The notes: generated from the sequence alone by a model not told the origin. A DNA stretch of 39,861 bases from Curtobacterium sp. MCBD17_013 (GCF_003234565.1 NZ_QKTU01000018.1:1-39861), one strand, 5' to 3'. Positions 8,175 through 16,703 are shown, counted from the first letter of the stretch. Made by a program: numbers and translations.

Positions 8175-9073
8175 TGGCGATCGCAAGCGTCCGGGACACC
8201 GCCGTGGGCGGATCCACCACGACCCGCACGAACGGCGCCGGTCGGCCACGGCGCACACGGGCCAACCGGAACGTCGTCGGCGCGGTCGCGGCCTGGGTCT
8301 GGCTCGCCGTCGTGCTCCTGCCGATCTACTACGTCGTGATCACGAGCATCACCGCGCAGGGCTCGTACTACACGCGGAACCCCCTCGCGCCGCCGACGCA
8401 CCCGACCCTGGCGAGCTACGCGCTCGTGCTGCAGTCCGGCTTCGGCGTCTACTTCGCGAACAGCGTGATCGTCTCGCTCGTCACCGTCGTCGTGACGACC
8501 GCCGTCTGCCTGCTCGCGGCCTACGCGATCGTGCGCTCGCGGCGGTGGATCGTCCGGAGCACCTACTCCCTGTTCCTCCTGGGCCTGGCGATCCCGCTGC
8601 AGGCGACCGTCATCCCGCTGTTCTTCGTGCTCGGCCGCGTCGGCCTGTACGACACGCTCGCCGCGGTGATCCTGCCGTCGATCGCCTTCGCGATCCCGAT
8701 CACGGTCCTCATCCTCGTCAACTTCATCCGCGACATCCCGGGGGAGCTGTTCGAGGCGATGCGGGTCGACGGTGCGGGGCAGTGGGCCATCCTGTGGCGC
8801 CTCGTGCTCCCGCTGTCGCGGTCGTCCATCGCGACGGTCGCGATCTACGACGCGCTCCAGGTCTGGAACGGGTTCCTGCTGCCCCTCGTGCTGACGCAGA
8901 GCGACGACAAGCGCGTCCTGCCGCTCGCGCTGTGGAACTTCCAGGGGCAGTTCAGCATCAACGTGCCGGCGACGCTCGCGGCGGTCGTGCTCTCGGCGCT
9001 GCCGATCCTGGTGCTGTACCTGCTCGCGCGGCGGCAGCTCGTCGCCGGGCTCACCATGGGCGCGGGCAAATGA
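8174..9073 (+). CDS. CUT1 ABC transporter permease, MalG/UgpE type
   Basis: The 299-aa protein carries a basic N-terminal tail, six predicted helices and the EAA motif EAMRVDGAGQWAILWRLVLP, followed by QVWNGFLLPLVL, typical of MalG-type partners. The ATG overlaps the previous stop codon. It is the last gene of the importer operon; the next gene is convergent and its stop lies 26 nt further on. No ATPase gene is seen on either side. Confidence 0.92.
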   Translation: MAIASVRDTAVGGSTTTRTNGAGRPRRTRANRNVVGAVAAWVWLAVVLLPIYYVVITSITAQGSYYTRNPLAPPTHPTLASYALVLQSGFGVYFANSVIVSLVTVVVTTAVCLLAAYAIVRSRRWIVRSTYSLFLLGLAIPLQATVIPLFFVLGRVGLYDTLAAVILPSIAFAIPITVLILVNFIRDIPGELFEAMRVDGAGQWAILWRLVLPLSRSSIATVAIYDALQVWNGFLLPLVLTQSDDKRVLPLALWNFQGQFSINVPATLAAVVLSALPILVLYLLARRQLVAGLTMGAGK

Positions 9074-9098
9074 GCGCGCGCTGACCGCAGTGGCCGCG

Positions 9099-9569
9099 TC
9101 AGGGCGTGGCCTGGTCGAACAGCCTCCCCGTGACCGACGTCGGTTCGATGACCACCGTCGCGATCTTCGGCGTGGGCAGCATCGACCGGAGTCGCCCCGC
9201 CGTGCCGTCGTTCGCCTGGGTCGTGTGGGCTGGCCCGCGGACGACGACGCTCCAGGCGGTCCACCCGTCGTGGTGGTCGACCTCGAAGACGAGTTCACGT
9301 CGGTCGGCCACGGCGGCGAGGATCGCGTGGCTCGAGGTCGCGAAGACGATCTGGCGGTCGTCGGAGAGGTGGTTGACGGGCAGGATCTCGATGCTCTCGT
9401 CGGTGCGGAACGCCACCCGCCCGGTGCTCGCGTCGCGCAGTCGGGTCCAGCACTGGTCCGGATCGAGGACCAGGACGAGCTCCTCGACCGGTGCGGTCGA
9501 CGCGTGGGCGCCGGGCCGGTCGGAGGTGCGGGTCGGGACGGGCTCGGGGTCGTTCCGGTGCTCGCTCAC
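9099..9569 (-). CDS. Pyridoxamine 5'-phosphate oxidase-fold (PPOX) flavin-binding-type protein
   Basis: The 156-aa product has the split-barrel PPOX pattern: [57 protein letters not shown]. Relatives are small FMN- or F420-binding oxidoreductases, and such proteins are common members of DevR-type regulons; the actual reaction is not known. It starts with GTG, whose last bases overlap the phosphoketolase stop (GTGA), so it is the third gene of the universal stress protein-phosphoketolase operon. A disordered stretch of about 30 residues precedes the domain. Confidence 0.8.
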   Translation of the reverse strand: MSEHRNDPEPVPTRTSDRPGAHASTAPVEELVLVLDPDQCWTRLRDASTGRVAFRTDESIEILPVNHLSDDRQIVFATSSHAILAAVADRRELVFEVDHHDGWTAWSVVVRGPAHTTQANDGTAGRLRSMLPTPKIATVVIEPTSVTGRLFDQATP

Positions 9570-12091
9570 TCGTTGTCACCACCCGTGGCAGCAGTGGCCG
9601 AGACGGTGTCGACACCGACGTTCGCCGAACGGACCGCGGCGGCGTCGTGGTGCGCGTCACCGTCGTCGGTCCAGGTCCAGTCGGCGACCTCGGGGATGTC
9701 CTCCCCGTGCTCCCGGGTCCAGGCGCGGGCAGCCATGCGGGCGTCCTGCATGCGCTGACGGAGTCCGGCTGAGCGGGACGCGAGCCCGGGAACGCGGTCG
9801 AGCACGTCGATGACGAGGTGGTACCGGTCCATGTCGTTGAGCATGACCATGTCGAAGGGCGTCGTCGTCGTGCCCTCCTCCGTGTAGCCGCGGACGTGCA
9901 GGTTGCCGCTGCCGTGTCGGCGGTACGTCAGTCGGTGGATGAGCCACGGGTACCCGTGGTAGGCGAAGACGACCGGCTTATCGGGGGTGAACACGGCGTC
10001 GAACTCCGCGTCGGACAGCCCGTGCGGGTGCTCGCCCTCGCTCACCAACCGCATGAGGTCGACGACGTTGACGACCCGGACCCGGAGCGACGGGACCTCG
10101 CGGCGGAGGATCGACGCGGCCGCCAGGGTCTCGAGCGTCGGGACGTCGCCCGCGCACGCGAGGACCACGTCGGGCTCCTCGCCGTCGACCTCGGTGCCGG
10201 CCCAGTCGAAGATGCCGAGGCCGCGGGTCATGTGCGCGATCGCCTCGTCCATGGGGAGCCAGTTGAACGTCGGCTGCTTGCCCGCCACGACGACGTTCAC
10301 GTAGTCCACGCTCCGGAGGCAGTGGTCGTACGTCGAGAGCAACGTGTTGGCGTCGAACGGCAGGTACACCCGAACGATGTCTGGCTTCTTGTTGACGACG
10401 TGGTCGATGAAACCCGGGTCCTGGTGCGACAGCCCGTTGTGGTCCTGGCGCCACACGTGCGACGACAGCAGATAGTTGAGCGACGCGATCGGCCGCCGCC
10501 ACGGGATGGTCTTGCTCACCTTGAGCCACTTCGCGTGCTGGTTGAGCATCGAGTCGACGATGTGGATGAAGGCCTCGTAGCTGGTGAACAGTCCGTGCCG
10601 TCCGGTCAGCAGGTAGCCCTCGAGCCACCCCTGGCACTGGTGCTCGCTCAGCATCTCCATGACGCGGCCCGCGCGCGCCAGGTGCTCGTCCGACGGCACC
10701 ACCTCGGCGTCCCACTGCTTGTCGGTCACGTCGAGCACGGCGTTCAGGCGGTTCGACGCGGTCTCGTCGGGGCCGAAGATCCGGAACGTGTCCGGATTCG
10801 CGAGGACGACGTCGGCGAGCCACCGACCGAGGACCCGGGTGGACTCGTCGATGGAGCCGCCGTGCGCGGGGACGTCGACCGCGTAGTCGCGGAAGTCGGG
10901 CAACACGAGGTCCCGCTTGAGCAGCCCGCCGTTCGCGACGGGGTTGGCGCTCATCCGCCGGTCGCCGGTCGGGGCGAGCGCCGTCGCGAGTGCGACGGGC
11001 CGGCCCTCGTCGTCGAACAGCTCCTCGGGTCGGTAGGAGCGGAGCCAGCCCTCGAGCACCTGCAGGTGTTCCTCGGTGTCCCGGGCGCTCGCGAGCGGCA
11101 CCTGGTGGGCACGCCAGCTGCCCTCGGCGGGCTTGCCGTCGATCTCGGCGGGGCACGTCCAGCCCTTCGGTGTGCGCAGGACGATCATCGGCCAGGCGGG
11201 GCGGCCCTCCAGGGTGCCCGCGGCGGCTGCGGCCTTGATCTCGGCGACGTGGTCGAGGACCCGGTCGAGGGTCTCCGCCATCCGGCGGTGGACCGCCCGC
11301 GGGTCCTCGCCGTCGAACCCGCCGGACACGACGTAGGGGGTGTGGCCGTACCCGCGCATGAGCGACAGCAGCTCCTCCTCGGGGATCCGGGCGAGCACGG
11401 TCGGATTCGCGATCTTGTACCCGTTGAGGTGCAGGATCGGGAGCACGACGCCGTCGTGGAGCGGGTCGATGAACTTGTTGGAGTGCCAGCTGGTCGCCAG
11501 GGGGCCGGTCTCGGCCTCCCCGTCGCCGACGACCGCGGCGACGAGGAGGTCCGGGTTGTCGAAGGCGGCGCCGTACGCGTGTGACAGGGCGTAGCCGAGT
11601 TCCCCGCCCTCGTGGATCGAGCCCGGGGTCTCGGGTGCCGCGTGGCTCGGGATGCCGCCGGGGAAGGAGAACTGACGGAACAGGCGCCGGACGCCGTCCT
11701 CGTCCTGCCCGATCCGTGGGTAGACCTCGGTGTAGGTGCCGTCGAGGTAGGCGTTCGCCACCATGCCCGGGCCGCCGTGCCCCGGCCCCGTGACGTACAG
11801 CGTGTCGAGATCGCGTTCCTGGATGGCCCGGTTCAGGTGGGCGTAGACGAAGTTGAGTCCGGGGGTGGTTCCCCAGTGACCGAGGAGGCGCGGTTTGACG
11901 TCGTCGCGGGTGAGCGGCCGTCGGAGCAGCGGGTTGTCGAGCAGGTAGATCTGCCCGACGGAGAGGTAGTTGGCGGTCCGCCACCACGCGTCGAGGCGGT
12001 CGATCGTGGGCTCGTCCACCTCCGCTCCGTTGCCGCGCCGGAAGGCCTCGGTCGCCGTGGTGTCGGTCCTGCTGATGGTCGTGTCGGTCAT
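9566..12091 (-). CDS. xfp: Xylulose-5-phosphate/fructose-6-phosphate phosphoketolase
   Basis: The 841-aa enzyme is a thiamine-diphosphate phosphoketolase. It splits xylulose-5-phosphate (and often fructose-6-phosphate) with phosphate into acetyl phosphate plus glyceraldehyde-3-phosphate or erythrose-4-phosphate. Both family signatures are present: EGGELGY, and [19 protein letters not shown] with the thiamine-binding GDGE. Other hallmarks are GPGHGGPG and [10 protein letters not shown]. Length is slightly above the usual 790-830. Its ATG overlaps the stop of the universal stress protein (ATGA), and its stop overlaps the PPOX gene. In a DevR-linked operon it would give ATP through acetyl phosphate without respiration; that physiological role is inference. 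Confidence 0.97.
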   Translation of the reverse strand: MTDTTISRTDTTATEAFRRGNGAEVDEPTIDRLDAWWRTANYLSVGQIYLLDNPLLRRPLTRDDVKPRLLGHWGTTPGLNFVYAHLNRAIQERDLDTLYVTGPGHGGPGMVANAYLDGTYTEVYPRIGQDEDGVRRLFRQFSFPGGIPSHAAPETPGSIHEGGELGYALSHAYGAAFDNPDLLVAAVVGDGEAETGPLATSWHSNKFIDPLHDGVVLPILHLNGYKIANPTVLARIPEEELLSLMRGYGHTPYVVSGGFDGEDPRAVHRRMAETLDRVLDHVAEIKAAAAAGTLEGRPAWPMIVLRTPKGWTCPAEIDGKPAEGSWRAHQVPLASARDTEEHLQVLEGWLRSYRPEELFDDEGRPVALATALAPTGDRRMSANPVANGGLLKRDLVLPDFRDYAVDVPAHGGSIDESTRVLGRWLADVVLANPDTFRIFGPDETASNRLNAVLDVTDKQWDAEVVPSDEHLARAGRVMEMLSEHQCQGWLEGYLLTGRHGLFTSYEAFIHIVDSMLNQHAKWLKVSKTIPWRRPIASLNYLLSSHVWRQDHNGLSHQDPGFIDHVVNKKPDIVRVYLPFDANTLLSTYDHCLRSVDYVNVVVAGKQPTFNWLPMDEAIAHMTRGLGIFDWAGTEVDGEEPDVVLACAGDVPTLETLAAASILRREVPSLRVRVVNVVDLMRLVSEGEHPHGLSDAEFDAVFTPDKPVVFAYHGYPWLIHRLTYRRHGSGNLHVRGYTEEGTTTTPFDMVMLNDMDRYHLVIDVLDRVPGLASRSAGLRQRMQDARMAARAWTREHGEDIPEVADWTWTDDGDAHHDAAAVRSANVGVDTVSATAATGGDNE

Positions 12092-12924
12092 GCGTTCTCC
12101 TCGATGGGGTCCGGTCGAGTGGCCGCACCACTCGCTGCCGCGGTCGCGACGAGGTCGCGGTGGCGGGTCACGAGCACGGGTGCGGTCAGGTTGATGAGCA
12201 CGTCGTGGAGCACCGCGCCGACGTACCCGGCCCGCGCCTGGGCCGGATGGCGCGCGCCGATGACGAGGAGCGCGTGCCCCAGCGCGACATCGAGCAGCAT
12301 GGGCGCCGCTGGACGGGAAGCGGTGCGCGCGGACACCTCGAGGAGCGGGTGGGCGTCCTGGACGCGTCCGCCGGTGGTGCCGAGCGGGGTGCCGTCGTCG
12401 CCGGAGCCGTCGGGTTCGAGCGCCCGGACGAGCACGAGTTCCTCCTCACGGTGTTCGGCCTCCCTGGCCGCGGTCTCGCACACGTGCGCCGCCCCTGCAC
12501 CGCCGCCGACGCCCGCGACGACACCGCGACGGAACCGCAGGTCCGTGTCCGGGACGACGACGACCGAACAGCGCGCGCCAGCCGCGAGGGCGAGTGCCCG
12601 CGTGCCGAGCGCCCGGCCGTGCAGGTGACCCGTCTTGTGCGTGCCCACCACGAGGAGGTCCTCGTCCTCGGCTACCCCGAGCAGGGCGGCCACGACGTCG
12701 TCCCCGTCGATCCGCAGCAGCGACACCCCGACATCGCGACGGCGGGTGCGAGCACGGGTGACCGCGGCCTCCAGGTCCGGGTCGGAGGGTGGGCCGTCCG
12801 GAACCGTGCGGACGTGGGCGAGCACGACGGACCCGTGGTCTCGCGCGGCGCGGTCGAGCGCCCAGTCCAGTGCGCGTCGACTCGGCCGCGAGTCGTCGAA
12901 CCCGACGATGTACCGCTCACCCAT
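12088..12924 (-). CDS. Universal stress protein, tandem UspA domains
   Basis: The 278-aa protein holds two UspA-like domains. The first (about 1-127) starts [12 protein letters not shown] and ends with the nucleotide-loop pattern [14 protein letters not shown]...CSVVVVP. The second (about 130-255) ends [15 protein letters not shown]...APVLVTR. The ATG at 12924 follows GGAGGAGG. It leads the operon with phosphoketolase and the PPOX protein. Tandem Usp proteins are typical DevR/DosR targets in mycobacteria. A DosR-like box lies about 43 bp before a predicted start of transcription. The molecular task of such proteins is generally unclear. Confidence 0.92.
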   Translation of the reverse strand: MGERYIVGFDDSRPSRRALDWALDRAARDHGSVVLAHVRTVPDGPPSDPDLEAAVTRARTRRRDVGVSLLRIDGDDVVAALLGVAEDEDLLVVGTHKTGHLHGRALGTRALALAAGARCSVVVVPDTDLRFRRGVVAGVGGGAGAAHVCETAAREAEHREEELVLVRALEPDGSGDDGTPLGTTGGRVQDAHPLLEVSARTASRPAAPMLLDVALGHALLVIGARHPAQARAGYVGAVLHDVLINLTAPVLVTRHRDLVATAAASGAATRPDPIEENA

Positions 12925-12941
12925 GTGCCGCCTCCTCCTCG

Positions 12942-13014
12942 ATGGTCCGTGCTGCGGCGGACCGGACCCAGAGACCAAGGTCCCGGCTCCCGCGGCTGCG
13001 CCGCCCCATAGGGT
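12942..13014. promoter_or_regulatory. Divergent promoters sharing one DosR/DevR-like box
   Basis: GAGACCAAGGTCCC (12971-12984) matches 11 of 14 bases of the core of the mycobacterial DosR site (GGGACTWWAGTCCC). Rightward, TAGGGT (13009-13014) is a good actinobacterial -10 for the sensor kinase, placing the box centre near -43. Leftward, GACCAT (minus, 12947-12942) at the mirror position could serve the stress-protein operon. One box may therefore activate both directions. Confidence 0.55.
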
Positions 13015-13039
13015 GAGGGGGGCGAGCGAGAGGACCGGC

Positions 13040-14731
13040 GTGGGGCAGGAGCAGGACCGACTCGAGTTCCCGAACGCGCCGCGGACGGCACTCGAGCGCA
13101 CCATCGGCGACCTCGTCGATCGCGCGAACGAGGTCCTCGCGACCCAGGGGCGTCTCCGGCAGCTCCTCCGCGCGAACCGGCTCGTGGTCGAGGAGCTCGA
13201 CCTGCCCGTCGTGCTCCGGCGCATCGTCGAGGCCGCGGTCGAACTCGCCGGCGCCCGCTACGGCGCGCTCGGGGTGATCGCCCCCGACGGCACCCTCGAG
13301 CAGTTCGTCCACGTCGGGATGTCCGACGCGGAGGTCGCCGCGATCGGGGACCTCCCCCGCGGCCGGGGGCTGCTCGGCGCGATCCTGACCACCACGACCC
13401 CGACCCGGCTCGAGCACCTCGCAGCGGATCCCCGAGCAGCCGGGTTCCCCGAGCACCACCCGCCGATGGAGGCGTTCCTCGGGGTGCCGATCCGCGTGCG
13501 GGACGAGCTGTTCGGCAACCTGTACCTGACGCGGGAGTCCGGCGTGTTCAGCGAGGAGGACGAGGAACTCGTGGCCTCCCTGGCCGCCACCGCCGGCGCG
13601 GCCATCGACCACGCGCGCCTCTTCGACGAGTCCCGACGCCGCCAGCGGTGGTCGGTGGCGCTCGCCGACGTGACGACCGCGCTGCTGTCGTCCGATGCCG
13701 TCGACGGCCTCGGCGTCGTCGTGGACCGCGTCGCCCCGCTGGTCGACGCCGATCTCGCCTGCGTGCTGGTCCCGGACAACACGGGCTTCCGCGTCGACGG
13801 CGCCCGCGGGGTCGACGCACACGATCTCGGAGCGGTGATCGAGGACGCCGACGACACGATCGCCGGCCGGTCCATCGAGAGCGGGCACGTCACCACGGGC
13901 GACCTCCGCGAGGACTCCGTCGACTGGCCGGACGGACTCCGATGGGCCGCCGCGGTGCCGTTCGCCGCGACGGCCGCCCCGCTCGGAACGCTCCTGCTCG
14001 CGCGTCGAGCAGGACGCCCGCCGTTCGCCAGCTCCGAACTCGACCTGGCGTCGGAGTTCGCGGCACAGGCGAGCGTGGCGCTCGAGCTCGCCCGCGGACG
14101 GCTCGACCGGCAGGAGCTCCAGCGCATCGAGGACCGGAGTCGGATCGCGCGTGACCTCCACGACCACGTCATCCAGCGGCTGTTCGCGGCGGGCCTGACG
14201 CTCCAGAGCCTCGAGCCCGCGGTCCCCGCGACCGTCCGTCAGGAGTTCGCGGACCAGATCGACGCCATCGACACCGCGATCGCCGAGATCCGCACGGCGG
14301 TGTTCGCGCTGAAGACACCGCCCCGCACGGCCCCGACCACCATCCGGCACCGCGTCCTCGACACGATCGCCGAGGTCACGCCCATGCTCGCCGGGCCGCC
14401 GAGCGTCACCTTCGGTGGGCCGGTGGACGCGCTCGTCCCGGACGAACTCGCCGACGACGTCGTCGCGGTCGTCCGGGAATCGCTGACGAACGTCGGGCGC
14501 CACGCGCGCGCCTCCACGACTGACGTCCGCGTGCTGCTCGAGGACGACCACCTGACCGTGCTCGTCGAGGACGACGGCCGCGGGCTCGGCCGCCCGGGCC
14601 GGGCGAGCGGCACCGCGAACCTCGCCGCACGGGCTGCCGCCCGCGGCGGCCACTACGCGCTCGACGGCCGCGACGGAGGCGGCACCACGATGACCTGGCG
14701 GGTCCCGGTGATCGAGGGGGAGGCAGCATGA
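13040..14731 (+). CDS. devS: DevS/DosT-type GAF-GAF sensor histidine kinase
   Basis: The 563-aa cytosolic kinase has two GAF domains (about 50-195 and 205-350), a HisKA_3 dimerisation helix with phospho-acceptor His374 (RIARDLHDHVIQRLF), and an ATPase domain (VVRESLTNVGRHARAS, EDDGRGLG). It matches M. tuberculosis DevS closely by eye. GAF-A contains GFPEHHPPMEAFLGVPIRVRD; His140 falls where DevS has its heme-ligating histidine, so heme sensing of O2/NO/CO or redox is likely. I chose GTG 13040, which has GAGAGG 5 nt upstream and follows the TAGGGT -10. Its stop overlaps the response-regulator start (ATGA). Confidence 0.9.
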   Translation: MGQEQDRLEFPNAPRTALERTIGDLVDRANEVLATQGRLRQLLRANRLVVEELDLPVVLRRIVEAAVELAGARYGALGVIAPDGTLEQFVHVGMSDAEVAAIGDLPRGRGLLGAILTTTTPTRLEHLAADPRAAGFPEHHPPMEAFLGVPIRVRDELFGNLYLTRESGVFSEEDEELVASLAATAGAAIDHARLFDESRRRQRWSVALADVTTALLSSDAVDGLGVVVDRVAPLVDADLACVLVPDNTGFRVDGARGVDAHDLGAVIEDADDTIAGRSIESGHVTTGDLREDSVDWPDGLRWAAAVPFAATAAPLGTLLLARRAGRPPFASSELDLASEFAAQASVALELARGRLDRQELQRIEDRSRIARDLHDHVIQRLFAAGLTLQSLEPAVPATVRQEFADQIDAIDTAIAEIRTAVFALKTPPRTAPTTIRHRVLDTIAEVTPMLAGPPSVTFGGPVDALVPDELADDVVAVVRESLTNVGRHARASTTDVRVLLEDDHLTVLVEDDGRGLGRPGRASGTANLAARAAARGGHYALDGRDGGGTTMTWRVPVIEGEAA

Positions 14732-15351
14732 CGATCCGCGTGTTCCTCGTCGACGACCACGAACTCGTCCGGCAGGGCGTGGCGCGGATCATCGACGCGC
14801 AGCCCGACCTCGAGGTGGTGGGCGAGGCCGAGACCATCGGCCGGGCCGTCCCGCGTATCGCCGCGACCCGGCCGGACATCGCCGTGCTCGACGTCCGCCT
14901 GCCGGACGGCAGCGGCATCGACCTGTGCCGGACGGTGCGCTCGGCCAATCCGGACCTCCCGTGCCTCATGCTCACCGCCTACGACGACGACGAGGCGACG
15001 ACGGCCGCGGTCCTCGCCGGAGCGAGCGGCTCCGTTCTCAAGGACATCCGTGGCAACAAACTCGTCGAGGCGATCCGCCGTGCCGCCTCGGGTGAGACCC
15101 TCTTCCCGGCCGACGCGGGACGGCGCGTGCGTTCCGCGGTCGTCCCCGCGAGCCCCGACCCCGACGCCGGACTCACCCGGCGTGAGCAGCAGATCCTCGA
15201 CCTCATCGTCGAGGGCCTGACGAACCGGCAGATCGGCGAACGACTCCACATCGCCGAGAAGACCGTGAAGAACAACGTGACCGTCCTGCTCGGCAAGCTG
15301 CATCTCGAGAGTCGGACGCAAGCGGCCGTCTACGGCGTCCGGCGCGGCTGA
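14728..15351 (+). CDS. devR: DevR/DosR-type NarL-family response regulator
   Basis: The 207-aa regulator has a receiver domain (VFLVDDHELVRQGV; phospho-acceptor Asp55 in VLDVRLPDGSG) and a C-terminal LuxR-type helix-turn-helix (LTRREQQILDLIVEGLTN, then AEKTVKNNV). It shares long near-identical stretches with mycobacterial DevR, including VRLPDG, LAGASG, EGLTN, AEKTVKN and RTQAAV. It is translationally coupled to the sensor. It probably activates the stress protein-phosphoketolase operon, the kinase itself and the downstream small protein, through GGGAC-type boxes seen in both flanking regions. Confidence 0.92.
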   Translation: MTIRVFLVDDHELVRQGVARIIDAQPDLEVVGEAETIGRAVPRIAATRPDIAVLDVRLPDGSGIDLCRTVRSANPDLPCLMLTAYDDDEATTAAVLAGASGSVLKDIRGNKLVEAIRRAASGETLFPADAGRRVRSAVVPASPDPDAGLTRREQQILDLIVEGLTNRQIGERLHIAEKTVKNNVTVLLGKLHLESRTQAAVYGVRRG

Positions 15352-15371
15352 CCGTCGCGGGCCTCCCGGTC

Positions 15372-15390
15372 GTCCCGACGCGGTCGGGAC
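15372..15390 (+). terminator. Short hairpin after devR
   Basis: GTCCCGAC (15372-15379) and GTCGGGAC (15383-15390) form a perfect 8-bp stem with a 3-nt loop, 21 nt after the devR stop. There is no U tract. It could end devR transcription or, since it contains GGGAC half-sites, be part of a DevR binding region. Confidence 0.45.
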
Positions 15391-15429
15391 CAAGTGCCCT
15401 CCTGCACCAGCCGGTCCTGGCGGGACCCT
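15386..15429 (+). promoter_or_regulatory. DosR-like box and -10 for a leaderless mini-operon
   Basis: GGGACCAAGTGCCC (15386-15399) keeps both outer arms of a DosR-type site. GACCCT (15424-15429) sits exactly 6 nt before the ATG at 15436, so transcription would start at the start codon and the box centre would lie near -43. This is the same geometry as at the kinase promoter. Confidence 0.5.
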
Positions 15430-15435
15430 GGTTCC

Positions 15436-15588
15436 ATGCCCGAGCGCGACGAGGTCCGACGACTCCCCACCGACGAGTGGGAGCGCCTGAAGCGCGACGC
15501 GCGCGAGCGCGCGGAGCACCGGCTGGCGGCCCAGCGTCGCGGCGGCAGTGACAGCGGGCAGCACACCGACGGAAGGCAGGAACCGTGA
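15436..15588 (+). CDS. Small charged 50-aa protein, probably leaderless
   Basis: This ORF encodes 50 residues rich in Arg, Glu and Asp (MPERDEVRRLPTDEWERLKR...), likely helical and soluble. Support for it being real: its TGA overlaps the GTG start of the membrane-protein gene (GTGA), and a DosR-like box plus -10 are placed for a leaderless transcript at its ATG. No ribosome site is visible. I do not recognise a family. It might be a small partner of the membrane protein, or only a translated leader. Confidence 0.5.
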   Translation: MPERDEVRRLPTDEWERLKRDARERAEHRLAAQRRGGSDSGQHTDGRQEP

Positions 15589-16166
15589 ACCGCACCGTAC
15601 TCGACCGACTCCTCTCCGCGAGCGGCGCGGTCATCGCCCTCGTCCTGCTCCTGGCGGGTGTCCTCATGACCTGGGCGCACGTGTACGTGCACGACCAGGT
15701 GCGGGACCAGCTCGTCGCCGAGAAGATCCAGTTCCCGGCGAAGGGCAGCGACGCGTTGAAGAGCAAGGACATCGGTCCGTACCTCAACCGCTACGCCGGA
15801 CAGCAGCTCGAGACCGGCGCACAGGCGAAGGCCTGGGCCGACCACTACATCGCGGTCCACCTGCGGGAGATGACCGGCGGGAAGACGTACTCCGAACTGT
15901 CCGCCGAGGCGCAGGCGCACCCGAAGGACGCCGCACTCGCCGCCGAGGTCGACACCGTGTTCCGCGGCGAGACCCTCCGCGGCCTGCTCCTCAACGCGTA
16001 CGCGTTCGACACCATGGCCACGCTCGCGCTCATCGGCGCGGTCGTCGCGTACGCCGGCGCCGTCGTGATGGCGGTGCTGGCACTGCTCGGACTCCGTCAC
16101 GCCCGCCGGTACGCCGACGCCGCGGCGAGGCGCCCATCGGCCGAGGGCCGGGCGGCGGCCGTCTGA
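15585..16166 (+). CDS. Two-helix membrane protein of unknown function in the DevR module
   Basis: The 193-aa protein has a transmembrane helix near the N-terminus (about 12-35, SGAVIALVLLLAGVLMTWAH) and another near the C-terminus (about 140-170). A hydrophilic outside domain with HDQVRDQLVAEKIQFP and HYIAVHLREMTGGKTYSEL lies between them. Similar actinobacterial proteins exist, often mislabelled as 'LigA' in databases; no activity is known to me. It is coupled to the 50-aa ORF and lies behind devR, so it is probably part of the same hypoxia/redox regulon. Confidence 0.75.
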   Translation: MNRTVLDRLLSASGAVIALVLLLAGVLMTWAHVYVHDQVRDQLVAEKIQFPAKGSDALKSKDIGPYLNRYAGQQLETGAQAKAWADHYIAVHLREMTGGKTYSELSAEAQAHPKDAALAAEVDTVFRGETLRGLLLNAYAFDTMATLALIGAVVAYAGAVVMAVLALLGLRHARRYADAAARRPSAEGRAAAV

Positions 16167-16240
16167 GCGGTTGCTGGCTCCGCTGTGTGCCGCATCGAAC
16201 ACCCCTGTCCGCACACAACAGGATGCTGCGGTGCCGGCCG

Positions 16241-16267
16241 GGCGTCGGAGTTCCGACGCCGTAGCCT
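16241..16267 (+). promoter_or_regulatory. Perfect 20-nt palindrome next to a leaderless-type -10
   Basis: GGCGTCGGA-GT-TCCGACGCC (16241-16260) has 9-bp perfect arms and a 2-nt centre. TAGCCT (16262-16267) follows at once and ends 6 nt before the ATG at 16274. The palindrome therefore fills the spacer upstream of the -10. This position suits a dimeric regulator (MerR-like or a repressor); the tight centre makes an RNA hairpin less likely. Confidence 0.5.
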
Positions 16268-16273
16268 CGACCC

Positions 16274-16579
16274 ATGTCTGAGATCGTCCACGTCGTCCTC
16301 GTCCAGTGGAACGGGGACCACGCGTCATCCGAACAGCGCGCCGCGGAGCTCGTCCGGCAGCACCTCCCCGGCATCGACGGGGTGACATCGGTCGATGCCG
16401 GACCCAGCGTGAGCAGCGAAGGGCTCGAGGGGCGGTTCGACTGGATGCTCGTCGTCCGCTTCCGGGACCGCGCCGCGCTCGACGGCTACCTGCCGCACCC
16501 CGACCACCAGCCGGTCGCCGCGTTCCTCGGCGGGGCGAGCGCCGACCTGGTCGTGTTCGACATCGAAGCGGGGTCCTGA
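16274..16579 (+). CDS. Dabb (stress-responsive alpha/beta barrel) domain protein
   Basis: The 101-aa protein matches the dimeric ferredoxin-like Dabb family. It has VHVVLVQWNGD at the first strand, GIDGVTSVDAGPSVS in the middle, and the family hallmark ALDGYLPHPDHQPV before the last strand ADLVVFDI. These small proteins are seen in stress responses and as cyclases or decarboxylases in secondary pathways; no specific reaction can be assigned here. It is preceded by a palindrome and a TAGCCT -10 and has no ribosome site, so it is probably leaderless. Confidence 0.85.
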   Translation: MSEIVHVVLVQWNGDHASSEQRAAELVRQHLPGIDGVTSVDAGPSVSSEGLEGRFDWMLVVRFRDRAALDGYLPHPDHQPVAAFLGGASADLVVFDIEAGS

Positions 16580-16685
16580 CCCCGGCCGGAGCACCGCACC
16601 CGCCGCACCCGGGACCGCGCCGCACCCGCCGCGGACCCGGTCCCCATCGCGCCCCGCTCGCCCGGACCGCACCCCACCGACGGAA

Positions 16686-16703
16686 TACCATCCGCCGTAT
16701 GGT
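16686..16703 (+). promoter_or_regulatory. TetR-like operator across the -10 and start codon of the MFS gene
   Basis: ACCATCCGCCGTATGGT (16687-16703) is palindromic around 16695 with one mismatched pair and looks like TetR-family operators. TACCAT (16686-16691) lies 7 nt before ATG 16699 and would give a leaderless transcript. A bound repressor would cover both the -10 and the start codon. No TetR gene is in the window. Confidence 0.5.

Noticed and set aside
9074..9102. CTGAC/GTCAG hairpin between the second permease and the PPOX gene as a terminator
   Set aside because: Only 5 bp pair cleanly; too weak to report as a feature.
15412..15431. Possible sixth CTKGG-type direct repeat (CTGGC...CTGGT, 11-bp phase)
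   Set aside because: Both half-sites deviate at the last base and no sAnnnT lies 11 nt further at a useful place before a start codon. Not counted with the five clear sites.
15422..15435. GGGACCCTGGTTCC directly before ATG 15436 as a second DosR-like box
   Set aside because: It overlaps the proposed -10 and would block rather than activate; symmetry is weaker. It is more likely that the GGGAC similarity is chance.
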